A DNA stretch of 64,000 nucleotides from Buxus sempervirens (taxonomy: Eukaryota; Streptophyta; Magnoliopsida; Buxales; Buxaceae). The notes beneath the pieces are model-generated. The model ran no database searches. It was not told the DNA's origin and saw nothing but the letters and a program-made list of their open reading frames with translations. The stretch spans positions 34,772,766 to 34,836,765 of the forward strand of contig OX387184.1 of the NCBI GenBank assembly GCA_947561395.2. Reading direction: 5' to 3'. Made by a program: the position numbers and the translations under genes. Each line of letters opens with the position of its first letter. Positions within the stretch are counted from its first letter, which is position 1. Of this stretch, positions 1-8,890 are shown in pieces.

Positions 1-746
1 CTGGTTTATTGTTTCCGCAGGGCGGATTTGGTTATTGGAATTTAATTATCCTAAGTCCATGTACTCAGTGGGAAAATGGTTATTTGGTTATCCTAATTCG
101 TGTATTCGGTGGGATACTTCCTAATCCGTGTACTCGGTGGGATACTTCCTAAATCCATGTAGTCGGTGGGAAGCTGGTTACTTTTTATTTGGTTTACTTC
201 CTCAGTCCGTGTACTCGGCGGGAAGCTTGTTGTTTTGTGGCTGGTGCCTTTTATCCTATGTCCGTGTACTCGGCGGGATACTTCTTGGTGTTTGTAATTA
301 TTTTTCATTATGTGATGTTATAGGATGGTATGCTGTTTGCCGTGATTTCTATATTATCACTTTCTAGTTGTTGTTTTGGTTTAATCGTATACCTCATGAC
401 TTATTTATATAAACATGGACTGATTTCATGCATGCACCTTGATACTTGTTGAGATTTATTCTCACTCCAATTTTTCCCAATTTTTTACGTAATCTTGGTG
501 AGGACGACAAGCATTGGGCTAGAATGTAAAACGGGTAGCTAGTTTAGTTGTAGACTAGTTTTATAAGATTAAGGAAATTGTAAAGGTTAAAGATTAATTG
601 TTAGTAAATATTATTTTATGTTTCCGCATATAACTCTGATGATGTAATTAATAAAGGTTTTAATTTGATTTGAATTTTAGTTGCTTTTGCTACTTATTAT
701 AACACCTCGGGGCTGGGGAAATTTGACCCGGAACCGGGGCGTTACA
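1..746 (+). mobile_element. 3' part of a Z-family LTR, cut by the window edge
   Basis: The segment ends in GGGGCGTTACA at 746, the usual 3' end of Ty3/gypsy LTRs in this window. Its last 350 bases resemble the end of the complete Z LTR at 44653-47669: a CATGCATG-like box, a short TGAGA-loop-TCTCA hairpin, an AACTCTGATG..GTAATTAAT stretch, and a final AACACCTCG block. The start lies outside the window. No gene is present. What follows (747 onward) is a different, older LTR, so this copy probably inserted into it. Confidence 0.75.
60..276 (+). repeat. Hairpin array with a shared loop, Z LTR type
   Basis: About six units of roughly 30 bases contain the core TCCGTGTACTCGGYG. Several are flanked by short inverted repeats that differ from unit to unit: TATCC/GGATA at about 87-115 and 256-282, and CTTCC/GGAAG at about 146-174 and 199-227. 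The core is nearly constant and the stems switch between two pairs. The array sits just upstream of the CATGCATG box, the same place as the different array in T LTRs. Confidence 0.6.
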
Positions 747-1001
747 GTTTGGATTTGTGTTTTGGGTCAGAATACCAACTGAAGTTCCATGAGTTACTGC
801 TCTAGTCCTGAGTAACTTGTGATGAGTTTGGTTTGTGTTATTAATGATGATACCAGAGGTTGGTTTACTTTGTTGCTATGGATGAGATTATGCATTGAGT
901 ATTTTGTTTTTGTTTAGCTTGTCCTGGATCCTAGACTAAGCTTAGTAATGTAATGTTATTGCTTCATTGGTGTAATTGCATAGCCTTGTGTGTTGCCACG
1001 A

Positions 1002-1138
1002 CCGGTGTAGAGCAGCCAGAAACCCTGAGTAGGCCTGGTTGTCAATGCCGAAACCCAGGGAGTAGGCCGGCATTGGATGACGAAACCCTGAGTAGGCCGT
1101 CATTTCAGAGTTCCAAAACCTTGAGTAAGCCAGAACTG
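1002..1138 (+). repeat. Four-hairpin constant-loop array (T LTR)
   Basis: Four tandem inverted repeats share the loop AAACCCTGAGTAGGC with small variants. Stems are CAGCCAG/CTGGTTG, CAATGCCG/CGGCATTG, ATGACG/CGTCAT and AGTTC/GAACT. Related arrays occur at 3340-3480, 10659-10799, 17660-17780 and 60505-60635, and in reverse at 12735-12842, 39025-39150 and 57128-57265. Confidence 0.85.
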
Positions 1139-1268
1139 TGTACATGGAGGTGTGGATGTCGCCTTGGCATGTCAATTAACCAATTTAAGCAACTACATGA
1201 CATTGACCAATGTTGGTATTTGGCTTTATTTGACATGATATGTTTTATTCGTTGGTTTATTAGTACAA

Positions 1269-1356
1269 AGTAGCCCATGATAAAATACTCTATTGGTGCG
1301 GAGTAGCCCATGATAAAATACTCTATTGGTGTGGAGTGGCCCATGATAAACACTCC
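1269..1356 (+). repeat. 33-bp tandem repeat, about 2.6 copies
   Basis: The unit starts AGTAGCCCATGATAAAATAC. Starts are at 1269, 1302 and 1335, with one or two changes and a truncated last copy. It lies inside the old T LTR fragment. No coding meaning is evident. Confidence 0.8.
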
Positions 1357-1683
1357 AGTATTTCAAAACCCTGAGTGATTTGAAATTATGATTTCATCGA
1401 TGTATGGTTACCTGGTTATACGTGATTTCATGGCTATATACGAGATTTGATGCCGATGTTATTAATTTGGGTTATATGATGGATTTATGCGTTTATATCG
1501 ATTGGATTATTGGAATGTTGTCGGATTACTCGAATTATACGTGTTATCGTCACCGTGTATTGTAAGACCCTGATTATTTTGTGGGGTTATCCATGGTTTA
1601 TTCATTCTGTTGATATACATAAACTGTGTTTATCAGGTGTTTAGTGTGGTTTGAGGGCTTAGCCCATGCTCGTATGTACAGGC

Positions 1684-1693
1684 GTTATATAGC
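1684..1693 (+). promoter_or_regulatory. Probable TATA box of the T element LTR
   Basis: TTATATAGCC lies about 125 bases into the LTR, with an AT-rich stretch after it. Its copy is at 9014 in the 3' LTR. A more distant T LTR has TATAAATAC at about 15823. Transcription would start shortly downstream, which puts the rest of the LTR in the leader. Inferred from sequence only. Confidence 0.5.
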
Positions 1694-2502
1694 CAATTTT
1701 TCGGAAAAATATTTATATTTATCGTATGATTTTTATTGTATGGTGTCTACGTATTTATTAATTTAATTAAGATGTCGATGCCGCGAGCATGTGAGGTTTT
1801 GGTGGGCGAGCGCGCATCGGATAAGAGAAAAAAAGGATATGCATACAGCGGCGTATTTCTCGTAGGGTAAAAATGGGTAAAAATTTCCGAAGGGGGAAAG
1901 TAGGGTTTGGGTTGTAGGGATACGCGTAAGTTACGGAGGAAAACTTCATTGGAGTTAGAGCTGTGGCGACTGCGGCGGAAATGGCAATTGGGGTTATTCT
2001 CAGGAAGAGAAAGAGTCTGAGGAACTACTAGAAGCTCATTCGAGTGGGATTTAGGCGGGTTTTCTCTCTCCTGAGCAGCGAACAGTTCGACTGACATTTA
2101 GGCTACCATTTCGTCTTCGCGCATTCGGGATCGCGATCGGCCGACTTCGAGGACGACTACCATTCTGGGATTATCGCGCACACGAGTGAGTGGCATTGTT
2201 TTAGCACCGAGGTTTTCGGATTTATTCGTATATGCATTGAATGAATATCATGGTATTGAATTGCATGAATGTTGGGGTTTTCTGGGAAACACAGTTACGA
2301 AGGGTTTTAGTTACGGAGGGTTTTCGTTTTGCACAGTGAAATTGGGGATAACTGGGAAGTCATTTAGATTAAATTCAAAATTGGTTTGGATGTATCCTGG
2401 GAATATTAGGAGGCCATATAAGTGGTCACAGACTGAAAAATTACAGCCAGAGTTGGATTTCCGGCATTAACAGAGACCTGGAAATCGAACTGGGTTACCG
2501 CC

Positions 2503-2765
2503 TAGCTACCGCCTACCTAGCGCCCACCTAGGAGGTGAGCGCTAAGAAAAGCAGACCTGGCGCCTAGCTAGCGCCCACCTCGCGCCTAGCTGGCGCCTAC
2601 CTCCAATTCTTGCGCTTATCTCGTGCTTTTCTCCCGCCCGTCTGGCGCTTAGCTAGCGCCTACTCATCCACGGGTGAGCGCAAGCTAAGATTTATCAAGG
2701 GGACCTACCGCCCACCTGGGGCCCACCTGGCGCCCACCTCGGGAAGTGAGCGCCCAGTGGTTTTT
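2503..2765 (+). repeat. GCGCC/CCTAGC palindrome-rich block in the 5' LTR
   Basis: Many short overlapping palindromic words of the type GCGCCTAGCTAGCGCC and GGTGAGCGC, far more GC-rich than the flanks. The matching block in the 3' LTR is 9823-10075. Similar blocks lie about 250-350 bases after the predicted donor in every other T or Z LTR here. Confidence 0.7.
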
Positions 2766-3081
2766 CATACAGAATCCTAAATTTCGGAAGAGCCAAGGGT
2801 GCTCTGGACAATAGGGGTTCTTCAACCATTCAACCAACAAATAGAATTCGACATTAGAGGCAATAAATATTACTGGGAAGAACAATGTAGATAGGTACTA
2901 GTTTTAGTACAAGCTTATGAGGTAGGTGTGGAGAAATATTTCGAGGATGTTCGGGATGTTCACATATTAGTGCTTTATTCTAGTCCTCTTGAAACATGCA
3001 TTGCTTGGTACCTTATTTGGTTTATCGAACCCTGTTTGATGGAAAGTTTGAATGAGGTGGTAATTATTGTTTATTTGATTA

Positions 3082-3201
3082 CTTGTGTGAGTTTCTGTTC
3101 TGGTTGGAACACTTGTGTGAATTTCTGTTCTGGTTGGAACACTTGTGTGAGTTTCTGTTCTGGTTGGAACACTTGCGTGAGTTGATGTTCTGGTTGGAAC
3201 C
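3082..3201 (+). repeat. 30-bp tandem repeat, four copies
   Basis: The unit is ACTTGTGTGAGTTTCTGTTC plus TGGTTGGAAC, repeated four times; the last copy is diverged. The same array is at about 10401-10520 in the 3' LTR. Repetitive short frames on both strands come from this unit and are not genes. Confidence 0.9.
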
Positions 3202-3339
3202 ACGGGTGATGTGTACTAATGCAGAGTTTTAAACAAGTAATTATCGGTTTGGGTTTAGCTTCCCATGGATCCTTGTTAAGCTTAGTAATGTGATGGTATG
3301 TGTTGGTTGGTGTAATTGCATGGCCACGTGTGTTGCCAC

Positions 3340-3480
3340 GACCAGTGTAGAGCAGCCAGATACCCTGAGTAGGCCTGGTTGTCAGTGCCGATACCCGGAG
3401 TAGGCCGGCACTGGATGACGATACCCTGAGTAGGCCGTCATTTCAGAGTTTCCGATACCCTGAGTAGGCCGGGAACTGTG
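3340..3480 (+). repeat. Four-hairpin constant-loop array (5' LTR of T element)
   Basis: The shared loop is ATACCCTGAGTAGGC. Stems are CAGCCAG/CTGGTTG, CAGTGCCG/CGGCACTG, ATGACG/CGTCAT and AGTTTCCG/CGGGAACT. Compared with the array at 1002-1138, the second stem has changed on both sides (A-T to G-C) and stays fully paired. The same array is at 10659-10799. Confidence 0.88.
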
Positions 3481-3655
3481 TACATGGAGGTGTGGAGTGT
3501 CTACTTGGCATGTAAATTAATCAATGTAACCATATGCATGGCATTGACCCGGTTTGAGTTGTTATCGAAATTTACGCGGTTATTATCATTGGTTATTTGT
3601 CGAAGCATGTCTTATAACTGTGTTAACTATTTTATGCATGCATGTGTCACTCGCT

Positions 3656-3671
3656 GGGATATTCGTATCTC
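3656..3671 (+). repeat. Short hairpin with a TTCG loop
   Basis: GGGATA-TTCG-TATCTC pairs over six positions with one G-T wobble. At 61002 the copy reads GAGATA-TTCG-TATCTC and pairs perfectly. It sits between the CATGCATG box and the T-rich CAG acceptor in every T LTR. UUCG is a known stable RNA tetraloop sequence, though its usual closing pair is different. Confidence 0.6.
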
Positions 3672-4016
3672 ATTCCCTCGTTGTTACTTGTTTTTCAGAT
3701 ACTCGTGGTGAGGTGCCTACAGGGGTAGATCCGGCTGATACATATAGGGAGGAGGATTATTACTACCGACCTTAGTCCAGCAGGTTACTCGGTCTTAAAC
3801 TGTTAAGTTGAATTTTGAGGATTGTAATAAGATAGTAAACTTGGAACCATTTGATGATTTCATAACTTGCCTGGATAGAAATGTTGAATTGTGCACTCTG
3901 ACATGATATAAAGGCGGGTGATTATCCAGCGATCACCATCATTGAGATCCTTAACTAACCCCTAGGAGACGTGTTATATCTTTAATGAAGAACACGGATC
4001 CGGGGCGTTACAGAGA

Positions 4017-4028
4017 TGGTATCAGAGA
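4017..4028 (+). other. Primer binding site (tRNA-iMet type)
   Basis: TGGTATCAGAGA starts four bases after the 5' LTR end. It matches the 3' end complement of plant initiator tRNA-Met at 11 of 12 positions. Confidence 0.9.
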
Positions 4029-4168
4029 CCTTAAAGCTGGAATTAGAGATTCCTAGGTAGTACGACCTTAGGAAACCCGGGGAAAATTACTGTGTGTACG
4101 CTAGGGTGAACCATGAGGTATAGAAGAGAGCTCTTAACTAATATGGTGTTTGTTGATTTCAGGAAATC

Positions 4169-7100
4169 ATGGCTGGCAGAGGCAGAGGCCGACCCCCGAG
4201 AGCTCAGGAGGAGGATATACCGCAGGAGCAGCCCCCTGCACCTCCGCGAGAAGCTCCACCTGCCGTTGAGGATATCTGGGCTGCAGTTGGCTCCCTTGCC
4301 AACCTCCTTGCCTTGGAGAGGGAGGAAAGGATGAGTCACACGGGAAATGGAAATGGGAATGGCCACAGGAATGGTCAGGGAGCAGATGTAGAGCAGCAGC
4401 GAAGAGGAGATGAGTTGTCCTTGAGGGACATTGATCAGTTTCGGAAGTTGACCGCGCCACCCTTCCATGGAGTCCCCGATCCCTTGGAGGCAGAGAGCTG
4501 GGTGGCCAGGGTTGAGCGTATGTTTGATACCATGGACTGCCCAGAGGACCGGAAGGTGCGATTAGCCACTTTCACACTAGAGGGCGAGGCCCAACACTGG
4601 TGGCAGTCTTTGAGGAGGCGGACAGCAGAGGGGATCCAGATGACATGGGATCAGTTTAGGCAGGTTTTCTACGAGCAGTATTTCTCAGCCGAGGTGAGGC
4701 TGCAGAAGGAGAGAGAGTTTATGGACGTCTCTCAGGGTTCATTGACCGTGGCACAGTATGAGTCCCGATTTGCGGTACTTTCTCGATTTGCGCACCACAT
4801 CGTCCACGATGAGCAGAGACGCACTCAGCACTTCGAGAGGGGGTTGAGGGCCGATATCAGGCGTATGGTCTCAGTACTGATGTGCACTAGGTATTCTGAC
4901 CTAGTCGGGAGAGCACTACGAGTTGAGAGGGAGATCCGCGATTCCGGACCAGAGCAGAGCAGAGGGAGAGCGCAGCCTAGCGTTCCAGAGCCACGAAGGA
5001 TGCCTGACAGGGACAAAAGGCCGAGGCTTGATACTGGAGGTTCTGGGTCTTATGGAGATAGAGACAGGAGGAGTTATGGAGGTTGCTTTAACTGTGGCAG
5101 ATTCCATATTCCGGGTCCCTGTGTAGCACCACCCGGAACCTGTTTCAGATGTGGTCAGCACGGTCACCGCGTGGCAGGATGCCCACACCCGGCCTCGTAC
5201 CAACTGCTCAAGACCGTTAACACAGTTCCGGGGGACAACCGGTCAGATACTGCTCCCCGATTCCAGTATCCCAGGCCTGCACCAGCATTACCGGCACCGC
5301 CGAGGTTTCAGGGTCAGAGCAGCGGCGGACGTCAGGGCAGGCAGGCACCTCAGGGGCCGCATGCACCACTTATGCACCCACAGCAGCAGCAGACGAGAGT
5401 GTATGCCGTGGCAGCCCATGAGGAGGAGGTAGAGAGGGGACTTACAGAGGAGGCTCGAGAGGAGGAGCCGAGCGCACCCCAGCTTGTCGGAGGTATTCTT
5501 TTTATACATGGTAGATCGGCCATATGTTTGTTTGATTCGGGTGCCTCTAGATCTTTTATTGCTCCACCTTGTTCGTTTCGTATTGGTTTGGTTCCTGCCA
5601 CACTTGAGTCTGAGTTGGTTGTACACACACCATTGGGGGAGACAACTAGAGTACAGACTGTGTTTAGAGACTGCATGATCCGACTAGGTTCCTTAGAGTT
5701 GCCAGGGGACTTAGCGGAGTTGAGCTTTGGGGAGTTTGATGTGATTTTGGGCATTGATTGGCTGTTTAGGCATCATGTGAATATAGATTGCCATCGGGGT
5801 ACTGTTATGGTATGTCGACCCGATCAGCCTATACACTGTTTCCGATGTGACGGACTAAGAGCACGGATCAGTTTGGTTGCTTCCATTGAAGTTGAGGAGG
5901 CAGAGTCTGGGGCACCTAGTCTCTCTAGTGTGCCTGTGGCATTAGAGTTTGAGGACCTTTTCCCTGAAGACTTGCCGGGCTTACCGCCATCTAGAGAGGT
6001 TGAGTTCAGTATACGACTCTTACCTGGTACGGCACCGGTGTCCAAGCCTCCATACCGAATGTCACAACCTGAGAACCAAGAAATGAAGAAGCAGTTAGAG
6101 GAACTGGAAGCAAAGGGCTTCATTAGGCCCAGTGTGTCACCATGGGGTGCACCGGTCCTGTTTGTTCAAAAGAAGGACGGGTCGATGCGGATGTGTATAG
6201 ATTACCGCCAGTTGAATCAGGTCACCATTAAGAATAAGTATCCTTTGCCTCGGATCGACGATTTGTTCGATCAATTGAGGGGAGCGTCATGGTTCTCTAA
6301 GATTGACCTCAGATCGGGTTACCATCAGTTGAGAGTAGCGCCGGATGATATAGATAAGACGGCCTTCCGCACCCGATATGGGCATTATGAGTTTTTGGTT
6401 ATGCCATTTGGGCTGACTAATGCCCCGGCTGTCTTCATGAATCTTATGAATCGTGTATTTCACCCTTACCTAGACAGTTTTGTGGTCGTGTTTATCGACG
6501 ATATTTTGGTGTATTCCCAGAGTAGAGAGGATCACATGCAGCACCTCAGGGCAGTGCTACAGACGTTGAGAGAGCACCGACTGTATGCAAAATTCAGTAA
6601 ATGTCAGTTCTGGTTGAGGGAGGTGAGCTTCTTAGGGCATGTGATTTCGGGGAATGGTATAGCAGTAGATCCAGCTAAAGTGCAGGCCGTTGCAGAGTGG
6701 CCTAGACCTTCATCTGTGACAGAGATTCGGAGTTTCTTGGGGATGGCTGGGTATTACAGGAGATTCATAGGAAATTTCTCACGAGTGGCATCACCTTTAT
6801 CCAATCTCACTAAAAAGGCAGTGAAGTTTGAATGGAGTGAGAAGTGTGAGACCAGTTTTCAGGAATTGAAGAGTAAACTGTCTACAGCTCCAGTTCTGAT
6901 TGTTCCATCAGTGAGCGAAGGATTTTCTATATATTGTGATGCTTCACGAGTGGGGCTGGGCTGTGTTTTGATGCAGCAGAGGCGAGTAGTAGCGTATGCT
7001 TCGAGGTTACTACGTTCTCATGAGAAGAATTATCCTACCCATGATCTGGAATTGGCAGCGATCGTGTTTGCACTCAAGTTATGGAGGCATTATCTGATGG

Positions 7101-8851
7101 GGGCTTCATTTGAGATATTCTCAGACCACAAAAGCTTGAGGTATATATTTTCTCAGAGGGAGTTGAATATGAGACAGAGGAGATGGATGGACCTCCTAAA
7201 GGACTATGATTTTACCCTTCATTACCATCCTGGTAAAGCTAATGTAGTGGCAGATGCTTTGAGCCGTAGGAGCGTTTCCCAAGAGGAGGTGGCCACATTA
7301 GCTAGCTTTATGGTTAGTCAGTGCACTCTAGTTGATACAGTGGTAGACTGGCCAGGAGAGTTCAGCACCCACGGTCATGGGTTGATCTTGTCACGAGTTC
7401 AGGTGGAGCCTGAGTTGATACAGCAGATTCGTGATAGGCAGTTGACTGATGTGGAGTTGACACGTACCCGAGAGTTAGTATCCAAGGGGGATGAAGCAGC
7501 TAGAGACTTTGAGATCAGGGATGGACTGCTAAAGTTTAAGGGTCGTATGTGTGTTCCAAATGACGAGGAGATCAAAGGAGTGATACTTAATGAGAGTCAC
7601 AGGTCTAAATATGCAGTTCACCCGGGGGGCACCAAGATGTATCGGAATTTGAAGGGGGTATATTGGTGGTCGGGTATGAAGAAAGACATTGCGGGGTTTG
7701 TAGCTAAGTGTCTCATATGTCAGCAAGTAAAAGCAGAACATCGTAGGCCTCCAGGATTGATGAGACCACTACCGGTGCCTGAGTGGAAATGGGAACATGT
7801 CACAATGGACTTTGTGAATGGGTTACCACCTACAGCTAAGAATCACAATGGCATATGGGTAATTGTCGATAGGTTGACCAAATCCGCTCATTTCTTGCCT
7901 TATTCGACTACTCAAAATCTAGCATCGTTGGTTGAATTATATACACGGGAGATAGTCAGGTTACATGGGGTCCCAGTGTCTATTGTGTCAGATAGGGATT
8001 CCCGGTTCACATCTCACTTTTGGCAATGCTTCCAAGAGGCCATGGGTACCCAGCTGAGTTTCAGTACTAGTTTCCACCCACAGACCGATGGACAGTCCGA
8101 AAGGACTATCCAGACTTTAGAAGATATGCTGAGGTGTTGTGTTTTGGATTGGGGTGGCGGCTGGAGTAAGTATTTGCATCTGGTGGAATTCGCCTACAAT
8201 AATAGCTATCAAGCTAGCATCCAGATGGCACCGTATGAGGCTTTGTATGGTAGAACATGCAGATCACCAGTATGTTGGGTTGAGATTGGGGAGAAACAGT
8301 ATTTTGGGCCAGAAATCATTCAAGACAGTATGGAAAAAGTAAAACTCATCAGACAGCGGATATTAACTGCACAAAGCCGTCAGAAAAGTTATGCAGATAA
8401 TAGACGCCGAGAATTGAGATTCGAAGTGGGAGATATGGTCTTTTTGAAAGTTTCACCATCCAAGGGAATTAGGAGATTTGGGAAGAAAGGAAAACTATCA
8501 CCCCGGTTTATTGGTCCATATGAGATAGTGAAGGAAATTAACCCAGCAGCATATCGGTTGGCTTTACCGGGCCACTTGGAAGGGGTGCATGACGTGTTTC
8601 ACATTTCCATGCTACGAAAGTACATATCTGATCCTAGTCATGTGATAGATTCCGAGCCTTTAGCGATTCGAGAGGATTTGTCGTATGAAGAAAAGCCAGT
8701 GCAGATTTTGGATCGACGTGAGCAGATCCTTCGCACCAAGATTATACCTTTAGTGAAAGTGTTGTGGCAAAACCATTCCACTGAGGAATGCACTTGGGAA
8801 AGCGAGGAAGAGATGAAGAAGAAGTATCCGGACTTAATTGTTCCTTCTTGA
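4169..8851 (+). CDS. Gag-Pol polyprotein, Tekay/Del-type (1560 aa, intact)
   Basis: One uninterrupted frame starts at [10 protein letters not shown], 157 bases after the LTR. Order: retrotransposon Gag domain about 85-250; CCHC zinc knuckle [14 protein letters not shown] at 325-338 (a degenerate CFNC motif lies just before); aspartic protease with D456-S-G-A; reverse transcriptase with FIDD at 775-778; RNase H with YCDAS around D924; integrase with HHCC (H1144, H1151, C1181, C1184) and catalytic D1214, D1275, E1311, the last two 35 residues apart; C-terminal chromodomain-like stretch from about 1500 ([14 protein letters not shown]). All catalytic residues I can check are present. It would make virus-like particles, copy RNA to DNA and integrate it. 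Gag and Pol are in one frame, so no frameshift is needed. Confidence 0.97.
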   Translation: MAGRGRGRPPRAQEEDIPQEQPPAPPREAPPAVEDIWAAVGSLANLLALEREERMSHTGNGNGNGHRNGQGADVEQQRRGDELSLRDIDQFRKLTAPPFHGVPDPLEAESWVARVERMFDTMDCPEDRKVRLATFTLEGEAQHWWQSLRRRTAEGIQMTWDQFRQVFYEQYFSAEVRLQKEREFMDVSQGSLTVAQYESRFAVLSRFAHHIVHDEQRRTQHFERGLRADIRRMVSVLMCTRYSDLVGRALRVEREIRDSGPEQSRGRAQPSVPEPRRMPDRDKRPRLDTGGSGSYGDRDRRSYGGCFNCGRFHIPGPCVAPPGTCFRCGQHGHRVAGCPHPASYQLLKTVNTVPGDNRSDTAPRFQYPRPAPALPAPPRFQGQSSGGRQGRQAPQGPHAPLMHPQQQQTRVYAVAAHEEEVERGLTEEAREEEPSAPQLVGGILFIHGRSAICLFDSGASRSFIAPPCSFRIGLVPATLESELVVHTPLGETTRVQTVFRDCMIRLGSLELPGDLAELSFGEFDVILGIDWLFRHHVNIDCHRGTVMVCRPDQPIHCFRCDGLRARISLVASIEVEEAESGAPSLSSVPVALEFEDLFPEDLPGLPPSREVEFSIRLLPGTAPVSKPPYRMSQPENQEMKKQLEELEAKGFIRPSVSPWGAPVLFVQKKDGSMRMCIDYRQLNQVTIKNKYPLPRIDDLFDQLRGASWFSKIDLRSGYHQLRVAPDDIDKTAFRTRYGHYEFLVMPFGLTNAPAVFMNLMNRVFHPYLDSFVVVFIDDILVYSQSREDHMQHLRAVLQTLREHRLYAKFSKCQFWLREVSFLGHVISGNGIAVDPAKVQAVAEWPRPSSVTEIRSFLGMAGYYRRFIGNFSRVASPLSNLTKKAVKFEWSEKCETSFQELKSKLSTAPVLIVPSVSEGFSIYCDASRVGLGCVLMQQRRVVAYASRLLRSHEKNYPTHDLELAAIVFALKLWRHYLMGASFEIFSDHKSLRYIFSQRELNMRQRRWMDLLKDYDFTLHYHPGKANVVADALSRRSVSQEEVATLASFMVSQCTLVDTVVDWPGEFSTHGHGLILSRVQVEPELIQQIRDRQLTDVELTRTRELVSKGDEAARDFEIRDGLLKFKGRMCVPNDEEIKGVILNESHRSKYAVHPGGTKMYRNLKGVYWWSGMKKDIAGFVAKCLICQQVKAEHRRPPGLMRPLPVPEWKWEHVTMDFVNGLPPTAKNHNGIWVIVDRLTKSAHFLPYSTTQNLASLVELYTREIVRLHGVPVSIVSDRDSRFTSHFWQCFQEAMGTQLSFSTSFHPQTDGQSERTIQTLEDMLRCCVLDWGGGWSKYLHLVEFAYNNSYQASIQMAPYEALYGRTCRSPVCWVEIGEKQYFGPEIIQDSMEKVKLIRQRILTAQSRQKSYADNRRRELRFEVGDMVFLKVSPSKGIRRFGKKGKLSPRFIGPYEIVKEINPAAYRLALPGHLEGVHDVFHISMLRKYISDPSHVIDSEPLAIREDLSYEEKPVQILDRREQILRTKIIPLVKVLWQNHSTEECTWESEEEMKKKYPDLIVPS

Positions 8852-8876
8852 AATAAATTTCGAGGGCGAAATTTTT

Positions 8877-8890
8877 GTAGGAGGGGAGGA
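8877..8890 (+). other. Polypurine tract
   Basis: GTAGGAGGGGAGGA directly abuts the 3' LTR at 8891. It is the standard priming site for plus-strand DNA. Confidence 0.9.

Larger units (their letters stand above)
747..1560 (+). mobile_element. Fragment of an older T-type LTR, continued at 11337-11647
   Basis: The sequence matches the middle of other T LTRs here (15190-17800 and 60240-60700): the 'catggcc..tgttgcca' box, a hairpin array, then CGTGTTATCRTCA. It breaks at 1560, where the complete T element starts, and resumes at 11337 with CTTTTACTGTGGCATG as in the uninterrupted LTR at 18040. The 5-bp duplication TGTAT lies at 1556-1560 and 11332-11336. Its own 5' part is missing, probably lost on insertion of the Z LTR to the left. 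Confidence 0.8.
2186..3698 (+). other. Predicted leader intron inside the 5' LTR
   Basis: The donor is CACGA|GTGAGTGGCATTG and the acceptor is TTGTTTTTCAG ending at 3698. Homologous sites occur in other T LTRs: GAG|GTGAGTAGCATCG at 16106 with an acceptor ending 18147, and CCG|GTGAGTAGCATCG at 59354 with an acceptor ending 61044. Reverse copies have the donor near 13940 and 40150. The intron would contain the GCGCC block and the hairpin array. Splicing is a prediction; the other reading is that these are conserved LTR motifs with no splicing role. Confidence 0.45.
1561..4012 (+). repeat. 5' LTR of the complete T element (2452 bp)
   Basis: It starts TGTAAGACCC and ends GGGGCGTTACA. In order it holds a TATA-like box at about 1684, a predicted leader splice donor at 2186, a GCGCC-rich block at 2503-2765, a 30-bp tandem repeat at 3082-3201, the four-hairpin array at 3340-3480, a TTCG hairpin at 3656-3671 and a predicted acceptor at 3698. 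It carries 11 extra bases in the GCGCC block (about 2711-2730) relative to the 3' LTR. Open frames on either strand here are short and repeat-derived, so I do not call genes. Confidence 0.95.

Noticed and set aside
1002-1138. CRISPR-like appearance: constant short repeat with variable spacers
   Set aside because: The 15-base repeat is the loop of inverted repeats and the 'spacers' are stem arms. Copies sit in plant LTRs. This is a hairpin array, not CRISPR.
2967-3203. Short repetitive frames (PTRTETHTS type on minus, CVSFCSGWNT on plus), repeated at 10286-10522
   Set aside because: They are produced by the 30-bp tandem repeat in both LTRs. There is no domain, and their position in the leader argues against coding.
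4017-4028. tRNA-like match at the primer site as a tRNA gene
   Set aside because: Only 12 bases match the tRNA 3' end complement, at the expected primer site position. No cloverleaf or A/B box is present.
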